The position numbers and the translations under genes were made by a program. Of a DNA stretch of 57,227 nucleotides, positions 23,435 through 33,834 are shown piece after piece (positions within the stretch are counted from its first letter, which is position 1; every line of letters starts with the position of its first letter). This DNA is from Blautia sp. GTDB lineage: Bacteria; Bacillota; Clostridia; Lachnospirales; Lachnospiraceae. Below the pieces are notes generated by a model. The model saw nothing but the letters and a program-made list of their open reading frames with translations, ran no database searches and was not told the origin of the DNA. The stretch is taken from positions 1 through 57,227 of the forward strand of contig JARIAQ010000011.1 in the NCBI GenBank assembly GCA_029257775.1. Reading direction: 5' to 3'.

Positions 23435-25390
23435 ATGATTGAAAAAATGAAATTCTTGAGTATTACCGGTCCGAAGTCTGACATTGATCGTGTGGTAAAT
23501 GAATATCTCTCCAAGTATGAAATTCATCTGGAAAATGCCATTGCACAATTAAATCAAGTGCAACACCTATCACCTTATATTCAGATAAATCCTTATAAAG
23601 ATTTATTAAACCGCATCAATGAATTTGCTGGTCAACTTAAGAATACAGAGCACGTTCCCATACATGACATTTCTCTGGATGAAATTCAGTTCTTTGTGAA
23701 TACTTTGAGTGAAAAAATTGCAAAAATCAATAAAAACTGCAATGAACTCAATGAAAAACGTGCCGCTATTACAGATGATTTAAAATGTATTACGCCTTTT
23801 CTTACTCTTCCTCAGAATTTAGACAAGCTAATACATTATCGTTTTGTTCAGGTTCGTTTTGGACGTATTCCTATAGAATACTATGAGAAATTCAAAGAAT
23901 ATGTTTATGATAATCTGGATACTATCTTTTTCCCTTGTCAACAAGACGAGTATGTGTGGGGACTTTATTTTGTCCTATGGACAAAGATGGAGCAAGTAGA
24001 TGCTGTATTTTCTTCCATGCATTTTGAGCGCATTTACCTAAAAAAAGACTATTACTATGGTACGCCTCAAGAACTTCACAAGGATTTAAAAACTCAATTA
24101 AATACTATTGATGAAAAATTAAATACCTACCATCAGGAAATTCAGGAGCTTTTAAATTCTGAGGTCAGTACAATTCTTTCTGCACAGGCTGCTCTTAATG
24201 CACTATCTACAAACTTCGATGTGCGAAAAGTAGCTGCTTGCGTACAGGAACATCAGGAAACTTTCTATATTTTATGCGGGTGGATGAGTGAAAAAGATTG
24301 TTCCTCTTTTATGAAGAATATTGAAAATGATTCCAATTTATTTTGTGTCGTAGAAGATGATAATAATAAAATCAGTTGTAAACCACCTACTAAGCTGAAA
24401 AACCCAAAGATTTTTAAACCTTTTGAAATGTATATAAAAATGTATGGTCTTCCCGACTATCATGAATTAGATCCTACTATTTTTGTAGCATTAACCTACT
24501 CTTTTATTTTTGGTGTTATGTTCGGTGATGTAGGGCAAGGTCTGCTGCTGGCACTTGGAGGTTTTGCTCTCTATAAATGGAAACAAATTACTTTAGGTGC
24601 AATTATCGGTACTGCTGGCATCTTTTCCACTTTCTTTGGTTTTATGTTTGGCAGTATCTTCGGCTTCGAACATGCTATTAATGCCTTATGGCTTAGGCCT
24701 GTAGAAGCTATGATGTTAGTTCCTGGACTTGGTCAGATGAATACAATTTTCGTCGTTGCCATTGTCTTTGGTATGTTCCTCATTCTCACAACTATGATCT
24801 TCCATATTATTAATGCGGTACGTACCCATGACACAGAGGGAATCTGGTTTGATCAAAACTCCGTATGTGGACTTATTTTTTATGGAACTTTAACCGTTTC
24901 TGCCCTTTTGTTTCTCACAGGAAAATCACTTCCTGCTACCATAATTTTGGTGATAATGTTTGTAGTTCCTCTTGTGCTCATTATGTTAAAAGAGCCCATT
25001 ACTCACATTGTGGAAAAGAAAACCCCTGTGATTGAAGGCAGTAAACCAATGTTTTTTGTACAAAGCTTCTTTGAACTATTTGAAATTATGTTAAGCTTTT
25101 TGTCCAATACCCTTTCTTTTGTGCGTATCGGCGCTTTTGCTGTCAGCCATGCCGCCATGATGGGCGTTGTTATGATGCTGGCAGGTGTAGAAAGCACTGG
25201 AAATATTAATTGGCTTATTGTTATTGGAGGCAATCTTTTCGTATGTGCTATGGAGGGTCTTATTGTGGGAATTCAAGTCCTTCGTCTTGAATATTACGAA
25301 ATGTTCAGCCGGTTTTATAAAGGTACAGGAAAAGAATTTAAACCATTTTTAAAACATGTAAACAACACACAATCTTCTGACCATGCATAA
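23435..25390 (+). CDS. atpI: V-type ATP synthase subunit I
   Basis: A 651-residue subunit a/I homologue. The N-terminal half (1-330) is cytosolic and coiled coil. The C-terminal half has about seven helices that form the ion half-channels next to the K-ring; VALTYSFIFGVMFGDVGQG and FVRIGAFAVSHAAMMGVV carry the family signatures, the latter with the essential Arg facing the ring Glu. GGAGGTGA sits 6 bp before the ATG. It is of normal length for the family. Confidence 0.94.
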   Translation: MIEKMKFLSITGPKSDIDRVVNEYLSKYEIHLENAIAQLNQVQHLSPYIQINPYKDLLNRINEFAGQLKNTEHVPIHDISLDEIQFFVNTLSEKIAKINKNCNELNEKRAAITDDLKCITPFLTLPQNLDKLIHYRFVQVRFGRIPIEYYEKFKEYVYDNLDTIFFPCQQDEYVWGLYFVLWTKMEQVDAVFSSMHFERIYLKKDYYYGTPQELHKDLKTQLNTIDEKLNTYHQEIQELLNSEVSTILSAQAALNALSTNFDVRKVAACVQEHQETFYILCGWMSEKDCSSFMKNIENDSNLFCVVEDDNNKISCKPPTKLKNPKIFKPFEMYIKMYGLPDYHELDPTIFVALTYSFIFGVMFGDVGQGLLLALGGFALYKWKQITLGAIIGTAGIFSTFFGFMFGSIFGFEHAINALWLRPVEAMMLVPGLGQMNTIFVVAIVFGMFLILTTMIFHIINAVRTHDTEGIWFDQNSVCGLIFYGTLTVSALLFLTGKSLPATIILVIMFVVPLVLIMLKEPITHIVEKKTPVIEGSKPMFFVQSFFELFEIMLSFLSNTLSFVRIGAFAVSHAAMMGVVMMLAGVESTGNINWLIVIGGNLFVCAMEGLIVGIQVLRLEYYEMFSRFYKGTGKEFKPFLKHVNNTQSSDHA

Positions 25391-25426
25391 TGGCACAGAC
25401 TGTTTATTATTTAGGAGGATTTTATT

Positions 25427-25864
25427 ATGACAACAACTATTCAAATTCTTACTGCAGCTGCTTTAATTTTAAGTATTATTATTCCATTTGGAACATTCTT
25501 TTTAGGCGAAAAAACAAAAAAGCGCTATAAAAAATCTCTTGCCTGCAACTGCTTTTTCTTTTTCGGAAGTCTTCTTGTTGCTACTATTGTAATGTTTAGT
25601 GGAACAGCCAGCGTTCATGCTGCTTCTGCTGCTTCTGCTTCTGATCTTGCTACTGGCCTTGGCTACATTGGTGCTGCTTTAGTTACTGGTCTTTCCGGTA
25701 TTGGTTCAGGTATTGCGGTTGCCAGTTCTGCAAGTGCTGCTTTAGGCGCTATTAGTGAAGATGGTTCTTTATTCGGTAAATCCATGATTTTTGTAGCCAT
25801 GGCTGAAGGTATTGCCTTATATGGTCTGATTATTTCTTTCATGATTCTTGGTAAATTAGGATGA
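25427..25864 (+). CDS. atpK: V-type ATP synthase subunit K (proteolipid)
   Basis: A 145-residue proteolipid of four helices, which forms the rotating ring. The second hairpin is well conserved (TGLSGIGSGIAVASSASAALGA, then FVAMAEGIALYGLII) and carries the single ion-binding Glu. The first hairpin is divergent and has no carboxylate, and a short AASAASAS linker follows it. At the position where Na+-type NtpK has Gln (SGIAQG) this protein has Val (SGIAVA). AGGAGG lies 9 bp before the ATG. Confidence 0.92.
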   Translation: MTTTIQILTAAALILSIIIPFGTFFLGEKTKKRYKKSLACNCFFFFGSLLVATIVMFSGTASVHAASAASASDLATGLGYIGAALVTGLSGIGSGIAVASSASAALGAISEDGSLFGKSMIFVAMAEGIALYGLIISFMILGKLG

Positions 25865-25888
25865 TGCACTATGGAAGGATGATTTCCA

Positions 25889-26197
25889 ATGAAAATGTTT
25901 TTAATCAGTGATAATATTGACACCTACACCGGTATGCGTCTTGCAGGCGTGGAAGGTGTAGTTGTCCACGAAAGAGAGGAACTTCGGCGTGCTTTAGAAG
26001 ATGCTATTAATAACAAAGAAAATGGCATCATTCTTCTCACAGAGAAATTCGGCAAAGAATTTCCTGATATTATCGATGATGTACGCTTGAACCACAAACT
26101 TCCTCTACTTATTGAAATTCCCGATCGTCATGGAACGGGACGGGCACCTGACTTCATTACTTCTTATGTAAATGAAGCAATCGGACTAAAATTATGA
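25889..26197 (+). CDS. atpF: V-type ATP synthase subunit F
   Basis: A 102-residue central-stalk subunit with a Rossmann-like fold: FLISDNIDTYTGMRLAGVEGVVV at the N-terminus and IILLTEKFGKEFPDII, ending LPLLIEIPDRHG. It binds subunit D in the rotor. GGAAGGATGATTTCC precedes the ATG. Position between K and E matches the clostridial V-ATPase order. Confidence 0.92.
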   Translation: MKMFLISDNIDTYTGMRLAGVEGVVVHEREELRRALEDAINNKENGIILLTEKFGKEFPDIIDDVRLNHKLPLLIEIPDRHGTGRAPDFITSYVNEAIGLKL

Positions 26198-26213
26198 CAA
26201 GAAGGTGATATGT

Positions 26214-26801
26214 ATGACAACAGAAGAAAAATTACAGCATTTCTATGAAGTTTCCATGGATACAGCCAGAGAAGAAGCTGCCACAATATTAGAAAAATAC
26301 AAGGCAACTCTAGAGACAGAAATGGAATGTCATAAAAAGGAAAAACAGGCTGCTTCCGAAAATCAATTTAAAATAGAATCAGACAATGCAGCCAGAGAAA
26401 TTAACAAAGCACTTTCTGCAGAGCATCTTCATATTAAAAAAAAGCTTTCAAAAAAACAACAGCAATTAAAAGAATCTATATTTGATGAAGTGGAACATCT
26501 ACTTGAAAGTTTCTCCCAAACTCCAGAATATCTAGATTGGTTGGAAGAGAAAATAAAAGAATCTTTAAAAATTGCGGAAAATGACTCTATACAGTTTTAT
26601 CTGACTGCAAAAGACTCTGATAAAATAGAGGAATTAGCAAAACGAACCGGAATTACTCCTCTTATCTCTGAAACAGATTTTTTAGGTGGTATACGAGCTG
26701 TTATTCCAGAAAAAAATATTTTAATTGACAATACGTTTCTTACTGCTTTTGAAAATGAAAAGGAACGCTTTAATTTCGATGGAGGATTTACCCATGAGTA
26801 A
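26214..26801 (+). CDS. atpE: V-type ATP synthase subunit E
   Basis: A 195-residue peripheral-stalk subunit: long charged N-terminal coiled coil (20-100) and a small C-terminal alpha/beta domain with FLGGIRAVIPEKNILIDNTF, the family signature. The ATG at 26214 is preferred over GTG at 26205 because AAGGTGAT is placed 4-5 bp before it. The stop codon overlaps the start of atpA by 8 bp. Confidence 0.9.
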   Translation: MTTEEKLQHFYEVSMDTAREEAATILEKYKATLETEMECHKKEKQAASENQFKIESDNAAREINKALSAEHLHIKKKLSKKQQQLKESIFDEVEHLLESFSQTPEYLDWLEEKIKESLKIAENDSIQFYLTAKDSDKIEELAKRTGITPLISETDFLGGIRAVIPEKNILIDNTFLTAFENEKERFNFDGGFTHE

Positions 26802-28560
26802 AACTGCTGAAATTTATGGCATCAACGGACCCGTTATCTACTTAAAAGGCAATACAGGATTTAAGATGGCGGAAATGGTTTATGTAGGAAAGGAAAATCT
26901 AGTTGGCGAGGTTATCTCCTTAAAAAAAGAAGCCACAACCGTTCAGGTATTCGAGGAAACCAGCGGACTTCGCCCAGGTGAAACCGTAACTTCCAGTGGT
27001 GATGCTATTTCCGTCACACTTGGACCTGGTATTTTAAATAATATTTTCGATGGTATTCAAAGACCTCTTTCCGTTATTGCCCAACAATCCGGAAAATATA
27101 TTTCCAGAGGTATGCAAGTAGACTCTCTGGATACAGAAAAACTTTGGGATGTTCATATGACCATTTCCGAAGGTATGGAAGTTTATGGAGGCACAATTAT
27201 TGCTGAAGTTCCTGAAACTGAGTCTATTGTGCATAAATCTATGGTTCCTCCTAATATTCACGGAGTGGTAAAATCCGTTGTTCCTGATGGAAAATACAAT
27301 ATTACCCAAACACTGGCTATACTTACACTGGAAAACGGCTCTGAATACCACTTAAAACTAGCCCAAAAATGGCCAATCCGTATTCCCCGTCCCACAAGTA
27401 AACGTTATCCTGCATCCAAACCCCTTGTAACAGGACAACGTATTTTGGACACTTTATTCCCTATTGCAAAGGGCGGTACTGCCGCTGTTCCCGGAGGATT
27501 TGGTACAGGTAAAACTATGACACAGCACCAGATTGCCAAATGGTCTGATGCCGATATTATTATTTATATTGGCTGTGGTGAACGTGGAAATGAAATGACA
27601 CAGGTATTAGAGGACTTCTCTAAACTACATGATCCTAAAACAGGAAATGCCTTGATGGCACGTACGTCTTTAATCGCCAATACTTCCAATATGCCAGTTG
27701 CTGCTCGTGAGGCATCTATTTATACAGGTATTACTCTTGCGGAATATTATCGTGATATGGGATATGATGTTGCAATTATGGCGGATTCTACTTCCAGATG
27801 GGCTGAAGCTTTACGTGAACTATCTGGACGTCTGGAAGAAATGCCTGCAGAAGAAGGATTTCCAGCTTACCTAGCCTCTCGCCTTTCTGCTTTCTATGAA
27901 AGAGCTGGTATGATGCAGAACTTAAATGGTACGGAAGGATCTGTCTCCATCATCGGTGCCGTTTCCCCGCAAGGTGGTGACTTCTCTGAACCAGTAACTC
28001 AAAATACAAAACGTTTTGTTCGCTGCTTCTGGGGATTAGATAAATCTCTTGCCTATGCCAGACATTTTCCCGCTATTCATTGGCTTACCAGTTATAGTGA
28101 ATATTTAGGTGATTTATCTTACTGGTATAGTGAAAATGTTTCTCCGAAGTTCGTAGAATACAGAAACCGCATTATGGCAATTTTAAATTCAGAAAGCAGT
28201 TTAATGGAAATTGTAAAACTCATTGGAAGTGACGTACTTCCCGATGATCAGAAATTAACCTTAGAAATAGCAAGAGTTATTCGTCTGGGATTTTTGCAAC
28301 AAAATGCTTTTCATCCTGACGATACTTGTGTTTCTCTGGAAAAGCAATTTAAAATGATGGAAATTATTCTGTATTTATATAAAAAATGTCGCGCGCTCAT
28401 TGCCATGGGCATGCCAATGTCTGTACTAAAACAGGAAAATATTTTTGAAAAAGTTATCGCGATTAAATATGATGTACCAAATGATCATTTAGAAATGATG
28501 GATGACTATCATAAAGCTGTTAAAGATTTTTATAACACGGTAATGAAAAAAAATGGATAA
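26794..28560 (+). CDS. atpA: V-type ATP synthase catalytic subunit A
   Basis: A 588-residue catalytic subunit. After the N-terminal beta barrel ([12 protein letters not shown]) and the V-type bulge domain (about 110-190) the nucleotide domain has the P-loop GGFGTGKT, the catalytic GCGERGNEM (Glu) and [14 protein letters not shown] signatures. GGAGG lies 8 bp before the ATG at 26794; an in-frame start 69 bp upstream is inside atpE and not conserved. Full length and intact. Confidence 0.97.
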   Translation: MSKTAEIYGINGPVIYLKGNTGFKMAEMVYVGKENLVGEVISLKKEATTVQVFEETSGLRPGETVTSSGDAISVTLGPGILNNIFDGIQRPLSVIAQQSGKYISRGMQVDSLDTEKLWDVHMTISEGMEVYGGTIIAEVPETESIVHKSMVPPNIHGVVKSVVPDGKYNITQTLAILTLENGSEYHLKLAQKWPIRIPRPTSKRYPASKPLVTGQRILDTLFPIAKGGTAAVPGGFGTGKTMTQHQIAKWSDADIIIYIGCGERGNEMTQVLEDFSKLHDPKTGNALMARTSLIANTSNMPVAAREASIYTGITLAEYYRDMGYDVAIMADSTSRWAEALRELSGRLEEMPAEEGFPAYLASRLSAFYERAGMMQNLNGTEGSVSIIGAVSPQGGDFSEPVTQNTKRFVRCFWGLDKSLAYARHFPAIHWLTSYSEYLGDLSYWYSENVSPKFVEYRNRIMAILNSESSLMEIVKLIGSDVLPDDQKLTLEIARVIRLGFLQQNAFHPDDTCVSLEKQFKMMEIILYLYKKCRALIAMGMPMSVLKQENIFEKVIAIKYDVPNDHLEMMDDYHKAVKDFYNTVMKKNG

Positions 28561-28574
28561 GGAGGCACTGATTT

Positions 28575-29960
28575 ATGGCAATTGAATATTTGGGCTTAAG
28601 TGAAATCAATGGCCCTCTGGTAGTTTTAGAAGGTGTGAAAAATGCCTCTTTTGATGAAATTGTAGAGTTTCGAGTAGATGATGGAAGCAAAAAGCTTGGC
28701 CGCATTGTGGAAATATATGAAGATAAAGCTGTTATTCAGGTATTTGAAGGAACAGAAAATATGTCACTTTCCAACACGCATACTCGTCTTAGTGGGCATC
28801 CAATGGAAGTAGAACTTTCTCCAGATATTCTGGGACGTACCTTTAATGGTATTGGAAAACCTATTGACGGGCTAGGTCCTGTCATTCCTGAAATGAAACT
28901 AAATATCAATGGACTTCCATTAAACCCTGTTACACGAGAATATCCTAGAAACTTTATTCAAACAGGTATCTCAGCTATCGACGGATTAACAACTTTAATC
29001 CGTGGACAAAAACTTCCTATTTTCTCAGGAAACGGACTTCCCCATGACCAACTTGCAGCGCAAATTGTGCAGCAAGCTTCTCTTGGAAGTAACAGTGATG
29101 AAAAGTTTGCCATTGTCTTTGCTGCAATGGGGGTTAAATATGATGTAGCAGAATTTTTCCGCCGTACATTTGAAGAAAGCGGTGTATCTGATCACGTTGT
29201 TATGTATCTAAATCTGGCAAATGATCCGGTGGTAGAACGCTTAATCACTCCAAAAGTCGCACTGACTGCTGCAGAATATTTAGCATTTGAAAAAGGTATG
29301 CATATCCTCGTTATTCTTACAGATATTACCTCTTTTTGTGAAGCCATGCGTGAGGTATCTTCTTCCAAAGGAGAAATCCCTTCCAGAAAAGGGTATCCTG
29401 GATATTTATACAGTGAATTGGCAACCCTTTATGAAAGAGCTGGTATTGTCCGAAATGGTACAGGTTCCGTAACACAAATACCAATTCTTACTATGCCAAA
29501 TGATGATATTACCCATCCAATTCCTGACTTAACTGGATATATTACAGAGGGACAAATTGTACTGGATCGTCAACTTCACGGACAGGCAATTTATCCGCCA
29601 ATCAACGTACTTCCCTCTCTGTCACGTCTTATGAAAGATGGAATCGGCGAAGGATTTACAAGGGAAGATCACCAAGACGTTGCGAACCAGCTTTTTTCCT
29701 GCTATGCAAAAGTAGGCGATGCAAGAGCACTGGCATCTGTTATCGGTGAAGATGAACTGTCACCTCTGGATAAAAAATATCTTGAGTTTGGTACTGCTTT
29801 TGAAGAAAATTTCGTAGGGCAAAGAGCAGATGAAAACAGAACAATTCAGGAAACTCTGAATAAAGGATGGGATCTTCTTTCCATGATACCAAGAGAAGAA
29901 CTTGACCGCATTGATACTAAAATTTTGGATAAATATTATCCTAAAAACGCAGAAAAATAA
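28575..29960 (+). CDS. atpB: V-type ATP synthase subunit B
   Basis: A 461-residue non-catalytic nucleotide-binding-fold subunit. [31 protein letters not shown] stands in place of a P-loop, as usual for B subunits, and [31 protein letters not shown] carries the family signature. AAGGAGG sits 10 bp before the ATG. It alternates with A in the hexameric head. Confidence 0.97.
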   Translation: MAIEYLGLSEINGPLVVLEGVKNASFDEIVEFRVDDGSKKLGRIVEIYEDKAVIQVFEGTENMSLSNTHTRLSGHPMEVELSPDILGRTFNGIGKPIDGLGPVIPEMKLNINGLPLNPVTREYPRNFIQTGISAIDGLTTLIRGQKLPIFSGNGLPHDQLAAQIVQQASLGSNSDEKFAIVFAAMGVKYDVAEFFRRTFEESGVSDHVVMYLNLANDPVVERLITPKVALTAAEYLAFEKGMHILVILTDITSFCEAMREVSSSKGEIPSRKGYPGYLYSELATLYERAGIVRNGTGSVTQIPILTMPNDDITHPIPDLTGYITEGQIVLDRQLHGQAIYPPINVLPSLSRLMKDGIGEGFTREDHQDVANQLFSCYAKVGDARALASVIGEDELSPLDKKYLEFGTAFEENFVGQRADENRTIQETLNKGWDLLSMIPREELDRIDTKILDKYYPKNAEK

Positions 29961-29974
29961 AAAGGGGGAATTTT

Positions 29975-30592
29975 GTGGATCCCAATACATTTCCCACCAA
30001 GGGAAACCTGATACTTGCCAAAAACTCTCTGGCTCTTTCAAAACAAGGTTTTGATTTGATGGATAAAAAAAGAAACATTTTAATTCGCGAATTAATGGAT
30101 TTGATTGAGCAGGCAAAAGATATTCAGTCACAGATTGATATTACATTCCGTACTGCTTATGCTGCTCTGCAAAAGGCAAATATGGAAATCGGCATCAGTC
30201 ATGTGCAGGAAATTTCCAGAACCGTACCTGTGGAAAACTCCATTTCCATAAAAACACGAAGTGTTATGGGTACGGAAATTCCTCTGGTGCGCTCTGAACC
30301 GTCTTCCGATGAACCCACCTATTCCTACTATGGAACAAAAGCATCTCTTGATGAAGCCCACGCTGCCTTTGAAAAGGTAAAGGACTTAACGATTCGTCTG
30401 TCTATGGTGGAAAACTCTGCTTATCGACTGGCTGTCAATATTAAGAAGACACAGAAGCGTGCCAATGCACTGAAAAATATTACAATTCCCAAATACGAGG
30501 CACTTACAAAGAGTATCTCAAACGCATTAGAAGAAAAAGAGCGAGAAGAATTTACCCGCTTAAAGGTTATTAAAAAAATGCAGGGAAATTAA
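29975..30592 (+). CDS. atpD: V-type ATP synthase subunit D
   Basis: A 205-residue helical hairpin rotor subunit (central stalk). The N-terminal NTFPTKGNLILAKNSLALSKQGFDLMDKKRNIL helix and the C-terminal RVNALKNITIPKYE-like helix (here RANALKNITIPKYEALTKSI) are characteristic. The start is GTG at 29975 with AAAGGGGG 6 bp upstream. It is the last gene, followed within a few bases by an intrinsic terminator, which fixes the end of the operon. Confidence 0.93.
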   Translation: MDPNTFPTKGNLILAKNSLALSKQGFDLMDKKRNILIRELMDLIEQAKDIQSQIDITFRTAYAALQKANMEIGISHVQEISRTVPVENSISIKTRSVMGTEIPLVRSEPSSDEPTYSYYGTKASLDEAHAAFEKVKDLTIRLSMVENSAYRLAVNIKKTQKRANALKNITIPKYEALTKSISNALEEKEREEFTRLKVIKKMQGN

Positions 30593-30595
30593 AAC

Positions 30596-30637
30596 AGAGA
30601 CCATTTTGACGAATTTGTTTCCGTGAAAATGGTCTCT
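30596..30637 (+). terminator. Terminator of the V-ATPase operon
   Basis: AGAGACCATTTT (30596-30607) and AAAATGGTCTCT (30626-30637) are perfect 12-bp arms followed by TTCTATC. Confidence 0.75.
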
Positions 30638-30681
30638 TTCTATCATTGGTATATTACAGCTTGACGTACAATTTTTTTCTG

Positions 30682-30786
30682 ATGATATCAGAAGAAAATT
30701 ATAACAATATGCTTGAAAATATGCACTTAATAGGAAATCAGGCAAATTATAACTGGCTCATGGAAAGATTATCTTTATTGAAGTAA
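30682..30786 (+). pseudogene. Remnant of a Phd/YefM-type antitoxin
   Basis: A 34-residue frame reads MISEENYNNMLENMHLIGNQ..., which matches the middle and C-terminal part of Phd/YefM antitoxins (the xISEExYxxxLExxxLxGNxxNxxxLM pattern). The DNA-binding N-terminal half is missing, there is no ribosome-binding site, and no toxin gene is next to it. It looks like the remains of a decayed toxin-antitoxin module. The identification rests on pattern recognition of a short sequence. Confidence 0.55.
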
Positions 30787-30855
30787 ATCAATTAATTATT
30801 GACTGTCAAAATGTTCATTCTTTGCCTTGTTGCAGCTACATAAAAGCCAAAGTTC

Positions 30856-32505
30856 TTACATGGTAATCGTAAATTTACTTCCCACTCCCAATGTACTTTC
30901 CACATCGACCTTAGCACCCAAATACATACAGCCATGTTTTACAATGGAAAGCCCCAGTCCTGTACCGCCAATTGCCTTTGAATGGCTCTTATCCACACGG
31001 TAAAATCTTTCAAATACCCGTGACTGCTCTCTCTTAGGTATTCCAATTCCCGTATCTTCCACAGAAATTTCCACCTTATTATTTTCTTCCTTCAAGGTAA
31101 CCTGCAAAGTTCCATCCTGTTTATTATACTTTAATCCGTTTTCACAGAGATTAAAGAGTACCTCATCTAAGATCATCCTTACCGTAGACACCTGAACATG
31201 AGGTCCTTCCAGATAAAGCTTAACATTTTTCTCCTTTGCGCTGTGCTCAATGCGATGAAGAACCTCTTTGGAAAGCTGATACAAATCCACCTGCTCTTTC
31301 TGATAAACAAGCTCTCCTTCATCTAACTGAGAAATTTTAATCACATCATTTACCAATGTAATCAAGCGCTGTGCTTCTTTAAAAATACGACTGGCAAATA
31401 CTTTTGTATCTTCTTGTTTTACAAAACCATCTTTTATAATCTCTGCAAACCCTGAAATAGATGTAAGAGGTGTTTTTAATTCATGGGATACATTTGCTGT
31501 AAATTCTCTGCGAAGCTGTTCTCCACGCATACGCTCTGTTACATCTAGGATAATAATAATTGCTCCTGTTACACCTTTTTCCTGCCATACAGGATTTGCT
31601 GCAATTTGGCAGCTTCTTTCTGGAAATTCGATCATTCGTACCGTATGATGCCCTTCCAGTACCTGTTCCACAACATTTTGAAATTCTCCACTTCTATTCA
31701 ATGTTAAAACACTCTGTGGTCCTTTCCATTTCGGATCTCCTAAAAGCTTCAGTGCACTAGAATTGTAAGATAACACTTCTGTATGTTTATCAATTACCAA
31801 AAATCCCTCTTCCATATTTTCTGTAATAAGGGAAAACTCTTCCTGTTGTTTTCTGGCATCCTCAATCTCACGACGAAGGGATTTCTGCTGTCTGCTAATT
31901 TTACTTAAAAGAGGTGTCAACTCGTCATACACTTGATTCTCCTCTGGATGCTCCAAATCAAGATTATTGACAGGTTCTATAATTTTCTTTGAAAGGCGAA
32001 AAGCCAAAAATGCTGATAAACCTACCATAAATACTAAAATAATAAGAATCGGCTGAATCATACCTCCTAGAAGTCCAGGAATATTATACTGAACACTGGA
32101 TACACGCAAAATTTTTCCGTCCTCTAACTTCATTGCATAGTATAAAGTCTTTTCTGATAATGTATCTGATTTTCTTACGGCTGTACCCGAACCTGTTTTT
32201 AAAGCTTTCTGAATTTCTATACGGTTTTCATGGTTTTCCATATTATTTTCGTCTGCCACACTATCAAAGAGAACCTTTCCTTCTTCATCAATATACGTCA
32301 CACGTTCTGTCTGAGGAGGTAGTTCTTTAAATGCTTCCATTCCCTCTTTCTCTACTGCAATGGCAAGATAAGCTGCTTCTACTTTCAATTCCTTCTCCAA
32401 CTGCTTTCCGAAGTAGTGATACAAAATCCCCATAATCAGTCCGGAACCCGCCAAAAGGACTGACATAGAAACTAAAAGCATGGACTTAAAAATTCTTTTT
32501 GTCAT
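30856..32505 (-). CDS. phoR: Phosphate-responsive sensor histidine kinase PhoR
   Basis: A 549-residue membrane kinase: helix 1 (about 10-30), an extracytoplasmic loop to about 145, helix 2 (about 150-170), a PAS domain (about 225-315), HisKA with the phospho-acceptor in ANVSHELKTPLTSISGF, and HATPase_c with N (FNLCENGLKYNK), G1 (VEDTGIGIP), F (FERFYRVDKSHS) and G2 (GGTGLGLSI) boxes. Its ATG overlaps the phoB stop by 4 bp. As last gene of the pst-pho unit it would phosphorylate PhoB when phosphate is low. Confidence 0.93.
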   Translation of the reverse strand: MTKRIFKSMLLVSMSVLLAGSGLIMGILYHYFGKQLEKELKVEAAYLAIAVEKEGMEAFKELPPQTERVTYIDEEGKVLFDSVADENNMENHENRIEIQKALKTGSGTAVRKSDTLSEKTLYYAMKLEDGKILRVSSVQYNIPGLLGGMIQPILIILVFMVGLSAFLAFRLSKKIIEPVNNLDLEHPEENQVYDELTPLLSKISRQQKSLRREIEDARKQQEEFSLITENMEEGFLVIDKHTEVLSYNSSALKLLGDPKWKGPQSVLTLNRSGEFQNVVEQVLEGHHTVRMIEFPERSCQIAANPVWQEKGVTGAIIIILDVTERMRGEQLRREFTANVSHELKTPLTSISGFAEIIKDGFVKQEDTKVFASRIFKEAQRLITLVNDVIKISQLDEGELVYQKEQVDLYQLSKEVLHRIEHSAKEKNVKLYLEGPHVQVSTVRMILDEVLFNLCENGLKYNKQDGTLQVTLKEENNKVEISVEDTGIGIPKREQSRVFERFYRVDKSHSKAIGGTGLGLSIVKHGCMYLGAKVDVESTLGVGSKFTITM

Positions 32506-33179
32506 TCTTCCCCTCCTACTCTATACCCTACACCTCGAATCGTCTCAATATAATGTCCGGCCTCTTTCAGTTTCTGACGCAAGGTTCTGATATGCACATC
32601 TACCGTTCTGCTTTCCCCATCAAACTGATAACCCCAGATTTTATCTAAAAGTTGTGCCCTTGTAAACACAATGCCCGGATTGGATAAAAGCAATGCTAAA
32701 AGTTCAAATTCCTTCATAGTAAGCGTCACTTCTTCCCCATTTACTTTCACTAAATGGCGCTTCTTAGACACATATAACTCTCCTAAAGTATATGCTTCTT
32801 CTTGCTCCTGCTCCAGACCTCCTCTACGAAGCAATGCTTTCACTCTGGAAACCAACTCCATCATACGAAATGGCTTAGGGATATAATCATCTGCACCTCC
32901 ATCTAAACCCTTTACAACGTCATATTCACTTCCCTTTGCCGTCAGCATGGCAATGGGGATATTTTTAGTTTCCTTCTTTTTTCGAAGCTTTTGTAAAATT
33001 TCAAGTCCATCCTCTTCTGGAAGCATAATATCCAAAAGCACTAAATCTGGAATTTTCTTTTCCATAGCATGCCAAAAATCAGAGGGATACGCAAATCCCT
33101 CTGCTACAAGCCCTTGACCATTTAAGGTATATACTAATAACTCTCTGATACTTTCATCGTCTTCCACTAAATAAATCAT
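32502..33179 (-). CDS. phoB: Response regulator PhoB/PhoP (OmpR family)
   Basis: A 225-residue regulator with a receiver domain (MIYLVEDDES; phospho-acceptor Asp in PDLVLLDIMLPEEDG; Lys in YIPKPF) and a winged-helix domain (KEFELLALLLSNPGIVFTRAQLLDKIWGYQF). AGAGGA lies 7 bp before the ATG at 33179, inside the end of phoU; the longer frame from 33203 is not supported. It is expected to bind the direct repeats upstream of pstS. Confidence 0.94.
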   Translation of the reverse strand: MIYLVEDDESIRELLVYTLNGQGLVAEGFAYPSDFWHAMEKKIPDLVLLDIMLPEEDGLEILQKLRKKKETKNIPIAMLTAKGSEYDVVKGLDGGADDYIPKPFRMMELVSRVKALLRRGGLEQEQEEAYTLGELYVSKKRHLVKVNGEEVTLTMKEFELLALLLSNPGIVFTRAQLLDKIWGYQFDGESRTVDVHIRTLRQKLKEAGHYIETIRGVGYRVGGEE

Positions 33180-33183
33180 TCTA

Positions 33184-33834
33184 TTATCCTCTATCTGCTT
33201 CATGCTTTCCTGTTATTGAATATACTACCCACTGAGCAATGTTCTCTGCATGATCCCCGATTCTTTCCAGATATTTGGCAATCATAATAAGATCAATATA
33301 ATATTCTGCTTGTTGCGCATCTTTTTTCAGCATATTGGGAAGCTCTTTTTTTACCTTCAAAAACAGCTCATCTACTACATCATCATACTCTATAACCTTT
33401 GCTGCGGCTTTTAAATCCTTTTTAACAAAAGAATTAATACTTTCTGTCACCATTTTAATGGCTGCTTCAGCCATTTCTCCTATATGAATTTTATGAGCTA
33501 ACTCTTTTACTTGTACAAAACGAGACATATCTGCAATATCCTGTGCCTGATCTCCAATTCTCTCCATATCAGAAATCATTTTTAATGCAGAAGATATCTG
33601 TCTTAAATCACCGGCTACGGGCTGTTGCTGAAGAAGAAGCTTCATACAAAGAGTTTCAATCTCTCTTTCTTTTTGATTGATTTCTTCCTCAATCCCATCT
33701 ACAAGCTCTTTTACTTCTTCACTGGTATCCTCCAGCTGGTCCACTGCTCTTCGGATTGCTTTTTCACATAAAGCCCCCATTTTAATCAGCTCTACATTAA
33801 GTTCTTCAAGCTGCTGATCGAATTTTGTACGCAT
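33184..33834 (-). CDS. phoU: Phosphate signalling protein PhoU
   Basis: A 216-residue protein of two three-helix repeats, each with the metal-cluster motif: the first has EEEINQKEREIETLCMKLLLQQQPVAGDLRQI, the second YDDVVDELFLKVKKEL followed by IAKYLERIGDHAENIA. It links Pst transport to PhoR signalling and acts as a negative regulator. The start overlaps the pstB stop (TGATG) with GGGAGG upstream, so translation is probably coupled. Confidence 0.95.
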   Translation of the reverse strand: MRTKFDQQLEELNVELIKMGALCEKAIRRAVDQLEDTSEEVKELVDGIEEEINQKEREIETLCMKLLLQQQPVAGDLRQISSALKMISDMERIGDQAQDIADMSRFVQVKELAHKIHIGEMAEAAIKMVTESINSFVKKDLKAAAKVIEYDDVVDELFLKVKKELPNMLKKDAQQAEYYIDLIMIAKYLERIGDHAENIAQWVVYSITGKHEADRG

